Source: Frondihabitans sucicola (GTDB lineage Bacteria > Actinomycetota > Actinomycetes > Actinomycetales > Microbacteriaceae). Taken from it: a DNA stretch of 64,000 nucleotides. Below are positions 40,501 to 50,500 of this stretch, one piece after another. The notes below the pieces were generated by a model that saw nothing but the letters and a program-made list of their open reading frames with translations, had not been told where the DNA came from and ran no database searches. The position numbers and the translations under genes were made by a program. The stretch is from NCBI RefSeq assembly GCF_030296615.1, contig NZ_AP027732.1, forward strand, positions 1,426,001 to 1,490,000, written 5' to 3'. The stretch's first letter is position 1, and every line of letters begins with the position of its first letter.

Positions 40501-42936
40501 GGTGACGTTGTCGGTCTGCACGTCGTTGCCCTGTGCTGCCGTGCCGACGTTGGAGACGTCGACTCGGTAGCCCAGGACGGAGCCCTCCCGAGCCGTCGCC
40601 CGGGTGACCGGGCCGGCGACCGGATCGGTGCTGTCGGACACGATCGTCTTGGCCAGGGCCAGCTGCGGGGCCGGCGCCACGCGGAAGTTCGCCCTGTCGC
40701 GCAGGGAGAGCGCCTGACCCGCCGTGTTGGTCTCGCTGTACTTCATCAGGTTGCCCTGGACGTCAGGCGTCGTCGCCGTGGAAGCGGGTGACGTGACGAG
40801 TGCACTGACGTAGATGACGGCGGTGACGCCCTGATCGACGTAGAGTCCGCTCAGCCCCTGGCGGGTCGAGCCCAGGGTCCAGGCGGCGCGCGAGGTGCGC
40901 GTGGTCGGGGCCGAGTACTGACCGGCGGGAAGGGTGTTGCCGGTGCCGGCGTCTCCGAGGGCGGAGTCCTCGTAGGCGGCGTCGGACGGCAGGAAATCGG
41001 TGATCCTGGCGTTGCGGGTGAGGGTGTCGGCCGAGAACCGGACGGTCAGCTGGAAGCAGACGCGGTCGCCCAGCTGGAACGCGGGGCCCGACGTGGTCTC
41101 GGTCGAGACGTAGTCACCCGCGTGGGAGTCGGCGGCGCAGTCGGCGACACCGGACACGGCGGTTCGGGGCAGGATCTTCTTCGAGATGGTGGGCCCGGTG
41201 GTCGTCTTGGTGAAACTCGACGTGTCGGTGACCGGCTCGGTGGAGGGCGTCTGGCCGGTGGCGGGCACGGAGGTGGACGTGCCGGCGATCCTGACGTCGT
41301 TCGTGAACGAGTCGCCTGCCGCCGTCGGCAGGCCGGTGGTCGAGTAGGCGGCGCGCATGAGGACGCTGTAGCCGATGGTGACGGACGAGTTCGGCGCGAG
41401 GGTCGCGGCGGTCGGAACGAGCGTCAGGGTGAATTTGCCCGTGGAGGCGTCGTAGGCCACGTTCGTGGCGGTGGCGTTCGTGATCGTTCCGGCGACGGAA
41501 GGCGTCCGGGACGGATCGCAGTCGGCGGGGACCGGGTCGCCCGACCGAGGCGTGTCGGCGGGGACGGCCGGGCAGAGCCCGTCGTCCTGGACGTCTGTGA
41601 TCGTCATACCGATGTCGGAGACGTACTCGCTCGACCGGACCAGGAGCGAGTAGGCGCTGAGCCGACCGGCCACGAACGAGGTGGAGTCGCTCGATTTCAC
41701 GATGGAGAGGTCGGACGCCTTGATCGTGACGGAGTCCGTCGCCGACACCGTCGTCGAGGCTCCGGAGGCGACGGGACCGGTGTAGGTGCCGGTGGCGACG
41801 GCGCTGTTCGTGTAGGCCGTCGCGCCTCCGACCTGGCGGGTGAGCGCGCCGGTGTTGTTGTCGAGGTTCGCCGTCTGCCCGAGCGAGGCGGCCGACGGGG
41901 CCGTACCGCTCCACGTCGTCGTGTTCGCCCGCAGTGGCACGGCGGCCACGTACTGGATCGTCTGAGGCGTGGTCGACGAGATCGCCCCGAGGCTCCAGGT
42001 GACGGCCGTGTAGACACCGGCGGGCTGCCCGGCGGGGTTGCTGACGGTTACCACGCTCACCGGTTGCGGGCAGACACTCGCGGGCAGAGCGGTCGGGTAG
42101 GTCTGATCGAGACGGGGCGCACCGCTGTACTCGACCGCGCCCGCCGTGGAATTGTCGACCGCGCCGCAGCCGAGGAACTCGAGACCCGCCGGCAGGTAGT
42201 CGACCAGCGTCACCCCGGCGGTCGCGGCATCAGCCGTGTTCTCGACCGTGAGCGTGTAGACGGTCGGCTGGTCGTGGACGCCGCGCATCAGCTCGTGCTC
42301 GGGGCTCGGTTCCGACTTCGTGACCTTGAGGGCGGAGATCGTGGTGGCCGAGGAGATGGCCGTGGCGCTGTCCGTGTACGTGCCGGCCACGGCGTTCCCG
42401 TTCGCGTCGAACGCGGGGATGGTTCGCGGATCGGATTGCGCGTACGCGCTGGCCGTCCCCGTGAACGTGCTCCCGACCGGAGCCGTGCTCTGCACCTGGA
42501 AACCCACCGAGGACGACGACCCTGCGCTGAGGTCGGACAGGTTCTGCCACACCAGCACCTGGTGGGTGACCGCCGGGGGCCCGGCGGAATCCGTGATCGT
42601 CACGATCGTCGGATCGCCGGCGTCCGTTCCGGCCGATCCTGCGACGTAGGTCACGCCCGCGGGCAGGACGTACCGGAACGACGCGTTGTACTCGTCGGTC
42701 GCCGTCGGATTCGTCGCCGTCAGGGTCACCGTCGCGGGCTGGCCCGCGAGCACGCTGCCGGAGGACGTGGCCGTCAGGGTCATCGTGTTCGCGGCCTGAG
42801 CAGCCTGGGAGGGGACGACGGCGAGGCCGATCGCGACCAGCAGGATCGCCAGCACCGCAGCCAGCGGCCGGGTGAACCACCCTGTCACCTTCGATGAGGA
42901 ATCCTGGTTGAGGAGCGAGGCGACAGAGAAGCGCAA
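34548..42936 (-). CDS. Giant DUF11-repeat surface protein with LAFTG sortase signal (about 2,796 aa; two frameshifts as sequenced)
   Basis: This exported, wall-anchored protein has a signal peptide at the N-terminus (hydrophobic stretch LAAVLAILLVAIGLAVV, cleavage near SQAAQA). About 17 DUF11-type beta-sandwich repeats follow, each recognisable by a K-T/S start (for example LSITKTHTGTP) and a ..DTLPAGLTYVS.. segment. The C-terminus has an Ala-rich spacer, LAFTG (34676-34662), a membrane helix and RRRRRG. LAxTG is the class E sortase signal of high-GC actinobacteria. The frame breaks at 35785-35788 (C run) and near 35343-35345; one base each restores continuity to the stop at 34548. The start is TTG 42936, with a weak ribosome site. 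It is predicted to be a long stalk or adhesin. Confidence 0.88.
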
Positions 42937-43027
42937 CGGACTGCTTTCGGGTTCGAGATCTGTCCAGGTCGGTCTGCGGCGGGAACGCTGGCCGAGGTGC
43001 CGTGCGGGTCACGGCGATGAACAGGCG

Positions 43028-43045
43028 CGTCTCCTCACGGAGACG
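43028..43045. other. Hairpin in the leader of the giant gene
   Basis: CGTCTCC-tcac-GGAGACG is a perfect 7-bp stem about 90 bases before the TTG start of the giant protein. It could act on mRNA stability or translation. No T run follows on either strand. Confidence 0.4.
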
Positions 43046-43148
43046 ACGATTTGAGGCATTCTTACAGGAATTCGGGCCACGGGTCATGTCCTCTGTTATG
43101 GGGGCACGGGGTTGGCGACCCGTTGCTCGGAAGACCGGCGCGCGCCCC

Positions 43149-43517
43149 TCAGGCGCGGTCGTGGAGGGTGATCTGGTAGCCGTCAGGATCGGCGAACGTG
43201 AAGGTTCGCCCGAACGGCCCGTCGATCGGGGCGGAGACGATGGTGTGACCGTCGGCGGCGAGTGCGTCGTGGATGGCCTGGGTGTCGGTGGCGTGGAGCC
43301 AGATCGCCGCGCCGACCCCGGGCTGCGGTGCGGCGTCGAGGTCGACCCCGGGGACGACGTCGCGCAGGGCGAAGGCGATCGGCGTCGTCTCGAAGACGAC
43401 GGCGTGGGGAGGGCCCGCCTGCGAGCGGACGAGGCCGAGGTAGTGCTCGTAGAACGCCTGCGACGCGTCGAGATCGCGGGCCTGGAGAGAGAGGAAGTCG
43501 GGACCGGTGACAGCCAT
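43149..43517 (-). CDS. VOC-superfamily (glyoxalase/bleomycin-resistance-like) protein
   Basis: This 122-residue protein has two beta-alpha-beta-beta-beta modules of the vicinal-oxygen-chelate fold, from DFLSLQARDLDASQAFYEHYLGL to GRTFTFADPDGYQITLHDRA. AAAGGAG stands before the ATG at 43517. It is divergent from the MarR gene with an operator between them, so it is probably the MarR-controlled detoxification gene. Whether it is an enzyme or a binding (resistance) protein is open. Confidence 0.88.
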   Translation of the reverse strand: MAVTGPDFLSLQARDLDASQAFYEHYLGLVRSQAGPPHAVVFETTPIAFALRDVVPGVDLDAAPQPGVGAAIWLHATDTQAIHDALAADGHTIVSAPIDGPFGRTFTFADPDGYQITLHDRA

Positions 43518-43563
43518 GATGATGCTCCTTTTTGATGTCAGTTTTGTTGACACGCATCACTGT

Positions 43564-43581
43564 ATGTCAGAATACTGACAT
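43564..43581. promoter_or_regulatory. MarR operator palindrome
   Basis: ATGTCAG-aata-CTGACAT is a perfect inverted repeat in the VOC/MarR divergent region. It overlaps an AATACT -10 box and the first bases of the MarR ATG, a typical autorepression arrangement. TGTCAG/TTGACA-like half sites also lie at 43536-43552. Confidence 0.75.
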
Positions 43582-44038
43582 GAGTCAAGAAGGTGTCGGT
43601 GTCGACGTGGACACATCCGTGGGCTTGCTGCTCAAACAGGCGTCGAGCGCCCTGCGCTCGGCCATGGACGCGGCCCTCCGACCGCTGGGCATGAGCGTGA
43701 CCCACTACGCGTGCCTCGAACAGCTCGCGCAGCGCCCGGGCCTGTCGAACTCCGAGCTCGCACGGGCGACATTCGTGTCGCGGCAGTCCATGAACGTCCT
43801 CCTCCAGTCGCTGGAGCATGACGGCTACGTGACCCGGCCGTCGGAGGCGCCCGTCGGCAAGGTCCTTCCCGCCCGGCTCACCGCCGCAGGCCGGCGGGAG
43901 CTCGCCACGGCGACGGTGGCCGTGCGGGCGGTCGAGCGGAGGATGCTGTCGAATCTGACCGATCAGGAGGAAACCGCTGCGCGGCGGATCCTGTGGAGCC
44001 TGATCGCTTCTCTGGGCCGGTCGACCGAGACGCCGTGA
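43580..44038 (+). CDS. MarR-family transcriptional regulator
   Basis: This 152-residue winged-helix regulator has SALRSAMDAALRPLGMSVTHYACLEQL (dimer helix and start of DNA-binding), NSELARATFVSRQSMNVLLQSLEHDGYV (recognition helix and wing) and a C-terminal dimer helix. The ATG at 43580 lies inside its own operator and next to a -10 box. The real start may therefore be a GTG a few codons downstream (for example at 43605). It probably represses itself and the VOC gene until a small ligand binds. Confidence 0.88.
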   Translation: MSQEGVGVDVDTSVGLLLKQASSALRSAMDAALRPLGMSVTHYACLEQLAQRPGLSNSELARATFVSRQSMNVLLQSLEHDGYVTRPSEAPVGKVLPARLTAAGRRELATATVAVRAVERRMLSNLTDQEETAARRILWSLIASLGRSTETP

Positions 44039-44043
44039 AGGCG

Positions 44044-44454
44044 TCAGTCGCAGTCGTTCGCGCCGCTGTAGCAGGGGTGGTAGTCGGCGGGCAGCGGGTT
44101 GCCACCGGAGGGCGGTTGCCAGCGATCAGCGGGGAAGGCGAGGATGACGACGACGCCGAGCGCGATGAAGGCTCCGACGATGTGCACGCCCAGGAGGATC
44201 TTGTGTCCGAGCAGGAAGGCGGCTGTCACGGCGGCGGCGAGGGCGACCGCGGCGACCCCGGTGGTCACGTTGTAGACCAGGATCTCGTGGTCGCTCGGTG
44301 GGCGCGCCGGGCCGCCGAACAGAACGAAGTAGAGGGATCCCCACTGGCTGATCAGCCCGAGCACGGCGACGATCGCCACGAACGCACCGGCGAACTCGAC
44401 CCAGCCCCAGACGACGCGACTTCGAGGCATCACCGCGCCGAGATGATCCTGCAT
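44044..44454 (-). CDS. Multi-pass membrane protein, unknown function
   Basis: The protein has 136 residues from the ATG at 44454; other starts are possible. Four hydrophobic segments are visible: VEFAGAFVAIVAVLGLIS, LYFVLFGG, NVTTGVAAVALAAAVTAAFLLG and VHIVGAFIALGVVVILAFP. The C-terminal tail is polar with two cysteines (CYSGANDCD). It is convergent with marR, 5 bases apart. No family was recognised. Confidence 0.65.
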   Translation of the reverse strand: MQDHLGAVMPRSRVVWGWVEFAGAFVAIVAVLGLISQWGSLYFVLFGGPARPPSDHEILVYNVTTGVAAVALAAAVTAAFLLGHKILLGVHIVGAFIALGVVVILAFPADRWQPPSGGNPLPADYHPCYSGANDCD

Positions 44455-44612
44455 GCCCTGAGGGTAGTTGGAGACGGGATCGGCGCGGGAGGGGCACAAA
44501 TGCCCCGGCCCGCCTGACCTGGGCATCTGCCCACGATAACGAGAGGCCCGCCCCGCCGGTCGTTCCCGGCGGTGCTCGACGGGTCGGCCCGGGCATGCGT
44601 CACAATCGAGTC

Positions 44613-45170
44613 ATGCCCTTGGAGAACCAGATCGGGTCGATCGTCGCCGTGAGCCGGGATGCCGACCACCGTTTCAGCAAGCCCGTCGTCGACGAGATCG
44701 TTCTCATCGCGGGCTGGGGGATCGAGGGCGATACCCACGCCGGCGTGACCGTCCAGCACCGTTCGCGGGTTGCGCGCGACCCGACGCAGCCGAATCTCCG
44801 TCAGGTGCACCTGATGCACGCCGAGCTGTTCGACGAGGTGGCAGCGTCGGGATACGACGTCGAAGCCGGCCAACTGGGCGAGAACGTGACGACGCGCGGC
44901 CTCGACCTGCTCGCGCTGCCCTCGGGCACCCTGCTGCACCTCGGTGACGACGCGATCGTGCGCGTCACGGGGCTTCGCAACCCGTGCCAGCAGATCAACG
45001 GGTTCGAGCCGGGGCTGCTGCGACAGGTCCTCGGAAGGGCCGAAGACGGAACCGTCGAACGCAAGGGCGGCGTCATGGCCGTCGTCGTCGCCGGAGGGAC
45101 CGTCCGTGCCGGCGACGAGATCCGCGTGGAGCTGCCGACGGGCGAGGCCGTTCCCCTGGCGCCCGTCTGA
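44613..45170 (+). CDS. MOSC-domain protein
   Basis: This 185-residue MOSC (molybdenum cofactor sulfurase C-terminal) protein is of the stand-alone type. It has GWGIEGDTHAG, RQVHLMHAELFDE, GQLGENVTTRG and the conserved cysteine in GLRNPCQQI. Proteins of this type bind Moco or handle sulfur transfer, as in YiiM, which reduces N-hydroxylated compounds. A CACAAT -10 lies 7 bases before the ATG, so it is probably leaderless. The araC-like gene follows 18 bases later. Confidence 0.9.
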   Translation: MPLENQIGSIVAVSRDADHRFSKPVVDEIVLIAGWGIEGDTHAGVTVQHRSRVARDPTQPNLRQVHLMHAELFDEVAASGYDVEAGQLGENVTTRGLDLLALPSGTLLHLGDDAIVRVTGLRNPCQQINGFEPGLLRQVLGRAEDGTVERKGGVMAVVVAGGTVRAGDEIRVELPTGEAVPLAPV

Positions 45171-45188
45171 CCGGGCTACGGTGGCCGG

Positions 45189-46138
45189 GTGACAGCTCAG
45201 TCAGGAGTGCACCGGGTCGTGGCCCTGGTGTTTCCGGGCGTGGTGGCGTTCGACCTGTCCATCGCCGCTCAGGTCTTCGGCCACCGCGACGAACGCGAGC
45301 GCTACGACTTCGTCGTCTGCAGCGAACGATCGGGTCGAGTCGCGACCTCGACCGCGTTCGGCATCGACGTGCGCTCCGGCCTCGACGCGATCGAGGCGGC
45401 AGACACGGTCATCGTGCCCGGCTTCTACCCGCTGCTCTCCGTGGAAGGACCCGCGCTGGACGCTCTGCGCTCGGCGGCAGCCCGCGGCGTCAGGATCGCG
45501 TCCGTGTGCACCGGTGCGTTCGCCCTCGCGGAGGCTGGTCTGCTGGACGGTCGCGCGGCCACGACGCACTGGGACGAAGCGGAGCACTTCCGTGCTCGGT
45601 TTCCGCGGGTTCGCCTCAACGCGGACGTCCTGTACGTCGACGAGGGGCCGATCCTGACCAGCGCCGGCCTGTCCGCGGGAATCGACCTGTGCCTCTATCT
45701 CGTGCGGAAGGACCACGGTGAACGCGTGGCCGCAGACATCGCGCGCCGCATGGTCGTCGCCACCCATCGCACCGGCGGCCAGACCCAGTACGCGCTGCGT
45801 CCCCTTCCCCGGACGGCGGCCTCGGTCCGACACGCGAGTGGGCCCTGGCCGAGATGCGGCGCCCTCTGACGGTGGGGCGTCTGGCGCGCCACGCGCGGTT
45901 GCCGGTGCGCTCGTTCGCCCGGCAGTTCCGTGAGGAGACGGACGTCAGCCCCATGCGATGGCTGACCGTGCAGCGGCTGCACGAGGCCCGGCGGCTTCTC
46001 GAAGCGACCGAGCTGCCCGTCGAGGCCGTTGCGGCCGAGAGCGGCTTCGGCAGCGCCGCCACTCTGCGCACGCACTTCGCGCGCGAGCTCGGCACCACTC
46101 CGACGCAGTACAGGAAGCGACACAGAGCAGGATCATGA
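45189..46138 (+). CDS. DJ-1/PfpI-AraC transcriptional regulator (GATase1-like, frameshifted as sequenced)
   Basis: This regulator of about 316 residues has an N-terminal DJ-1/PfpI-like domain (about 8-175, with ASVCTGAFALAEAGLLDGR) and a C-terminal AraC double helix-turn-helix (about 220-310). The AraC part has FARQFREETDVSPMRWL, then VEAVAAESGFGSAATLRTHFARELG. The frame breaks in the C run 45807-45810; one extra C gives PLPPDGGLGPTREWALAEMRRPLTVGRLA. The GTG start is close behind the MOSC gene and may be co-transcribed with it. The ligand is unknown. Confidence 0.88.
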
Positions 46139-46239
46139 GGCGGCAACGTCGGTCCCTGTGACAGAGGCTCGGCCGAAACCGCCCGCTTTCTGGCCGCGGC
46201 GCCCTCGTGGGGCCTCGCCCCGCTTGCTTCGATGGAGGC

Positions 46240-46797
46240 ATGATCGATGCGCACCACTCGACCGTCGACAGCCTTCTCCGAGCCAACGAGACGTTCGCCC
46301 GGACCGATCAGAAAGCCGGCGTCCCCGAGATCCCGTTCGTTCCGAACAAGCAGGTCTACCTGATCACCTGCATCGACCCGCGCGTCGATCCGGCGAACCT
46401 GTTCGGGCTCACGCTCGGCGACGCGATCGTCCATCGCGTGGTCGGCGGGAGAGTGACCGAGGCCGTCCTCGACGACCTCGCGTGGATCAGCTACCTCCAC
46501 GAGACCCTCACGCCCGACACCCCCTGGTTCGACGTCGTGGTGATGCACCACACGGACTGCGGGTCGGGGCTCATGGCCGATGACACTCTGCGCCGCGGCT
46601 TCGTCGCTCGCGGCTTCCGGGACGACGTCCTCCGAGCGACCGCGGTCACCGACCCGGCTGCGACCGTTGCGCTCGACGTCGACCGCCTCCTGTCGTCCGA
46701 GAAGATCTCGGGCAGGATCCGGGTCACCGGGCTCAGGTACGACGTCGACACCGGTCGCGCCGCTCGGGTGACGGGCACGCGGAGCCGGGAGGGCTGA
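46240..46797 (+). CDS. Beta-class carbonic anhydrase
   Basis: This 185-residue enzyme interconverts CO2 and bicarbonate. The zinc ligands are Cys44, His104 and Cys107, with the Asp46-Arg48 dyad in ITCIDPRVD and HHTDCGSG. The ATG at 46240 is preceded by GGAGG. It stands alone between an AraC regulator and a YciI-like gene. Confidence 0.9.
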   Translation: MIDAHHSTVDSLLRANETFARTDQKAGVPEIPFVPNKQVYLITCIDPRVDPANLFGLTLGDAIVHRVVGGRVTEAVLDDLAWISYLHETLTPDTPWFDVVVMHHTDCGSGLMADDTLRRGFVARGFRDDVLRATAVTDPAATVALDVDRLLSSEKISGRIRVTGLRYDVDTGRAARVTGTRSREG

Positions 46798-46831
46798 TCC
46801 GGTTCGGCGTCGGCGGCGGCCTTCGGGGCGG

Positions 46832-47170
46832 CTAGCTTTGCGGGTCGTACTGGAACTCGCGGAGCTCTTGCGAGCAGCGGCAGGAGACGGCGATCTTGCG
46901 GGCCCATTTCTCCGCGGTCTCGCGATCCGGCAGTTCGAGGACGGTGAACCCGCCCCGGATCTCGGAGCCCGGATAGGTCTCGGACGACACGGCCCCGTCG
47001 GCGGCGACGAGAACCGGAGCTGTCTGCTCGTCGATGCCGCCGCCGAACACGTACACGCCGGCGGCCTTCGCCTCCTCCAGGACGGCGTGCGCGGCGTCGG
47101 CGACGGCGGGGAGCTCCTCGTCGGAGACGACCATGGCTTCGCTCGGGAACGAGATGAGGTACTTGGTCAT
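46832..47170 (-). CDS. YciI-related (DGPF-like) protein
   Basis: This 112-residue protein of the YCII dimeric alpha/beta-barrel family starts [13 protein letters not shown]. The central part is [17 protein letters not shown] and [22 protein letters not shown], and the protein ends with a Cys pair (CRCSQ). The family is used as a small enzyme module or as a companion of ECF sigma factors. No sigma gene is nearby. The frame is open 63 codons upstream, but the codons there are not protein-like. Confidence 0.82.
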   Translation of the reverse strand: MTKYLISFPSEAMVVSDEELPAVADAAHAVLEEAKAAGVYVFGGGIDEQTAPVLVAADGAVSSETYPGSEIRGGFTVLELPDRETAEKWARKIAVSCRCSQELREFQYDPQS

Positions 47171-47514
47171 GGCTCCATGCTGCGTCGCCCGACCCGGGGA
47201 GGCAAGGGGCGGCGCTCCTGCGCCGGGCGGAGGTTCGTCGGTGCGGGCGTGCGAGGTGTCGGCGGGTGTTTGCGGGTGTGGGCGGGTGCGCGGGCACCCG
47301 CCGATGCGCGCGCCGGCCCGCCGACGTCGGGCAGGACCTCGCGCCTCACCGACAGGCAAAGTCTTCTGCCCGGCGGGAGTCGGTCATACAGTGGACTGCG
47401 GATCGATCGACAATTTGGCATGCTGATTCAGGGGTGCGAGGTTCGTCGCGTCGCAGGTTTCACGGGTCGGGTGTCTCTCGCCAGGGTGGATGCTCCAAAA
47501 GATGGGGATGTCGC
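47171..47514. other. 344-base gene-free gap upstream of the second giant gene
   Basis: No supported gene. It contains a GGGTG-rich stretch on the plus strand (47240-47295) with imperfect GGCGGGTG repeats and a GCGGGCACCCGC hairpin. Beyond it lies a less GC-rich region (47390-47430) that is the likely promoter of the giant gene. No clear -35/-10 pair was assigned. Confidence 0.6.
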
Positions 47515-50500
47515 GTGGCAGTTGTCAGCGGTCGGGAGTCACGGGTGTCACGGCTTCGGCGGGCACGGGCGAAGACGATCCGGTTGATCGCGGCAGGCGC
47601 GGCGTTCGCCGTCGTCGCGGCGGGTGGTCTGGCCGTCGTCGGTGTGACCGGCACGTCCCCGGCGGTTGCCGCGCAAGATCCGACGAGCTGTCAGGGCTCG
47701 CTGGCGCTCACGAACGGCGGTTTCGAGCAGCCGGCCATCCCCGACACCTCCTACCGACTCCTTCAAGACGCGACCGTGCCCGGCTGGCAGACGACCGCCA
47801 CCGACCACCAGATCGAACTCTGGTCGACCGGCTTCAACGGGACGCCGTCGTCAGCCGGAAGGCAGTTCGCCGAGCTCAACGCGACCCAGGCGTCGACGCT
47901 GTTCCAAGACGTGCCGACGACGCCGGGGCAGACGCTCGGCTGGTCGCTCGACCACCGGGGCCGCGCCGGAACCGACACCATGCGCGTGATCATCGGAGCG
48001 CCAGGCGGAACCCTGACCCAGTCCGGCGCGAACCTGACGGACGGCAACACCGCCTGGGGCACGCACACCGGAACCTACAAGGTGCCCGCGGGCCAGACGA
48101 CCACGCGGTTCGGGTTCCAGGCCGTCAGCAGCGCCGGCGGAAACGCCACGGTCGGCAACTTCCTCGACAACATCAGCTTCGGAAGCGGCCCGTGCGTCGT
48201 CGCGTCGAAGACGGTGCAGAACCTCTCGGGCCACAGCCCGGCGCAGGTCGGCGACACCCTCCGCTACACCGTCTCGGCGACCAACAGCGGGGGAACCCCC
48301 GCACCGCAGACCTCCCTCGCCGACCCGTTGGACGCCGGGCTCACCTACGTGCCGGGCTCTCTCAAGATCACCGCAGGATCGGGGACGGGCACGCTGACCG
48401 ACGCCTCCGGTGACGACCGGGGCGAGTACACCGCCGGCGACAGGACGGTCACGGTGCGGCTGGGAGACGGCGCCACCGCGTCCGCGGGGGCACACTCAGT
48501 CCGGCCGCGACCACGACCGCGACCTTCGACGTGACGGTGAACACGAGCGCGGCGAACTCCGCCGTCACCAACACCGCCGGGGTCACCTTCACGAACCCGA
48601 TCACCGGCGACACCGACACGTCCACCACGCAGACCACGTCGCTCGACATCGCGCCGGCAGCCGATCTCGCGATCGCCAAGCGGCTCGACACCGATCCGGT
48701 CGTGGCCGGGCGTCCTGTGTCGTACACGATCACCGCGTCCAACACCGGGCCGCAGACCGGCACCGGGGTGCGCATCGCCGACACCGTACCGGCCGGCCTC
48801 ACCGGCGTCACCGCATCCGGGGCCGGCGCCACCTGCGCGACCGCGTCCGGCACCATCACCTGCACCGTCCCCGACCTCGCCGTCGGCGCCACCCAGGTCA
48901 TCACGGTGACCGGCACGGTGCCCGCCGGCACCGACCCGGGCGCAGGGCTCTCGAATACGGCGACCATCTCGGGTTCCCTCGCCGACCCCGACCGCTCGAA
49001 CGACACGGCGTCCGCATCGGGAACGGTCACGACCTCCGCAGACCTCTCGATGACGAAGACCCTCACTCCCGCCGTCCCGGTCGCGGGCGACCAGGTGACC
49101 TACCGGCTGACGTCGACCAACTCCGGTCCGTCCGACGCTCGCGACGTGACCTTCAGCGATCCTCTCGATCCTGGCGTGACGTTCGTGTCCGCCGCCGTCC
49201 CCGACGGAACCTGCTCGGTCACCACCGGCGTCGTGAGCTGCGACGTCGGCACGATCGCAGCGGGCGCGACGGTCGCCGCGACGGTCGTGGTCCGGCTCGC
49301 AGCCGACGTGAAGATCGCGCAGAACAGCGCGACGGTGGCCTCGTCGACTCCCGACCCCACCCCGGGCGACAACGTGTCCTCGGTCAGCGTCGCCGCTGAC
49401 ACCGAAGCCGACCTCCGGGTGACGAAGGCCGTCACGCCGACCACGGCGACGGCGGGCGACGACGTGACGTACACGCTGCACGCCCTCAACGCCGGCCCGT
49501 CGGACGCCCTCAACGCCGTGCTCGACGACACGCTGCCGACCGGCATCACGGTCACCGACGTCCAGGCGCCGCCGGGAGCGACGTGCGGCCAACCGACGGA
49601 CGGTTCGATCCGCTGCCAGTGGGCCACCCTCGCCTCGGGGGCCGACGCCACCGTGACCGTCACCGCGACCGTTGCGGCCGACGCCCCGGCCGGTGCGCTG
49701 ACGAACACGGCGAGCATCGCCTCGCCGACACCTGACCCCGACACCGAGAACAACGCGGCGTCGGTCGATGTCAGCATCGAGCAGAACGCCGACCTGTCGC
49801 TGACGAAGACGGCCGATCCGGCGACAGCGGTCGCGGGGAAGCCCGTGACGTTCACGATCTCGGCGACGAACGCCGGGCCGTCCGTTTCGCGCGGGGTCGT
49901 GATCACCGATCCTCTGCCCCGTTCCCTCGTCGACGCCGCCTCGAGCACGCCCGGCTGCACCATCGGCGACGCGGTCCTCATCTGTCAGGTCGGCGACATC
50001 GCGCCAGGAGACACGGCGACCGCCCTGGTCACGGCCACCGTCCCCTCCGACGGCTCCGGCACGAACGTGGTCAACACGGCGCAGGTCGCCTCGGCGACCC
50101 CCGACTCCGCTGCGGGCAACGACTCCGCGACGGCGACGGTTCCCGTCGAGGCCAGCGCCGACCTGTCGGTGACCAAGACCGCGGCAGACCCGACCGTCCG
50201 GCAGGGCCGCTCCGTGCAGTACACCATCACCGTGCGGAACGCCGGTCCGTCCGACGCTCAGGACGTCAGCGTGCAGGATCAGCCCGGCACCGGCGTCGCG
50301 ATCACCGCGGCGACACCGTCGGTCGGCACCTGGAACCCCGACAGCCTCGTGTGGAGCGTCGGCAACCTCGCCGACGGTGCCACCGCGACCCTCCAGGTCA
50401 CCGGACAGGCCACGATTTCGGGCTCGCTCACGAACGAGGCGATCGAATCCTCCGTGACCCCGGACCCCGACACCGCCGACCAGACGGCCACCGCGACCGT

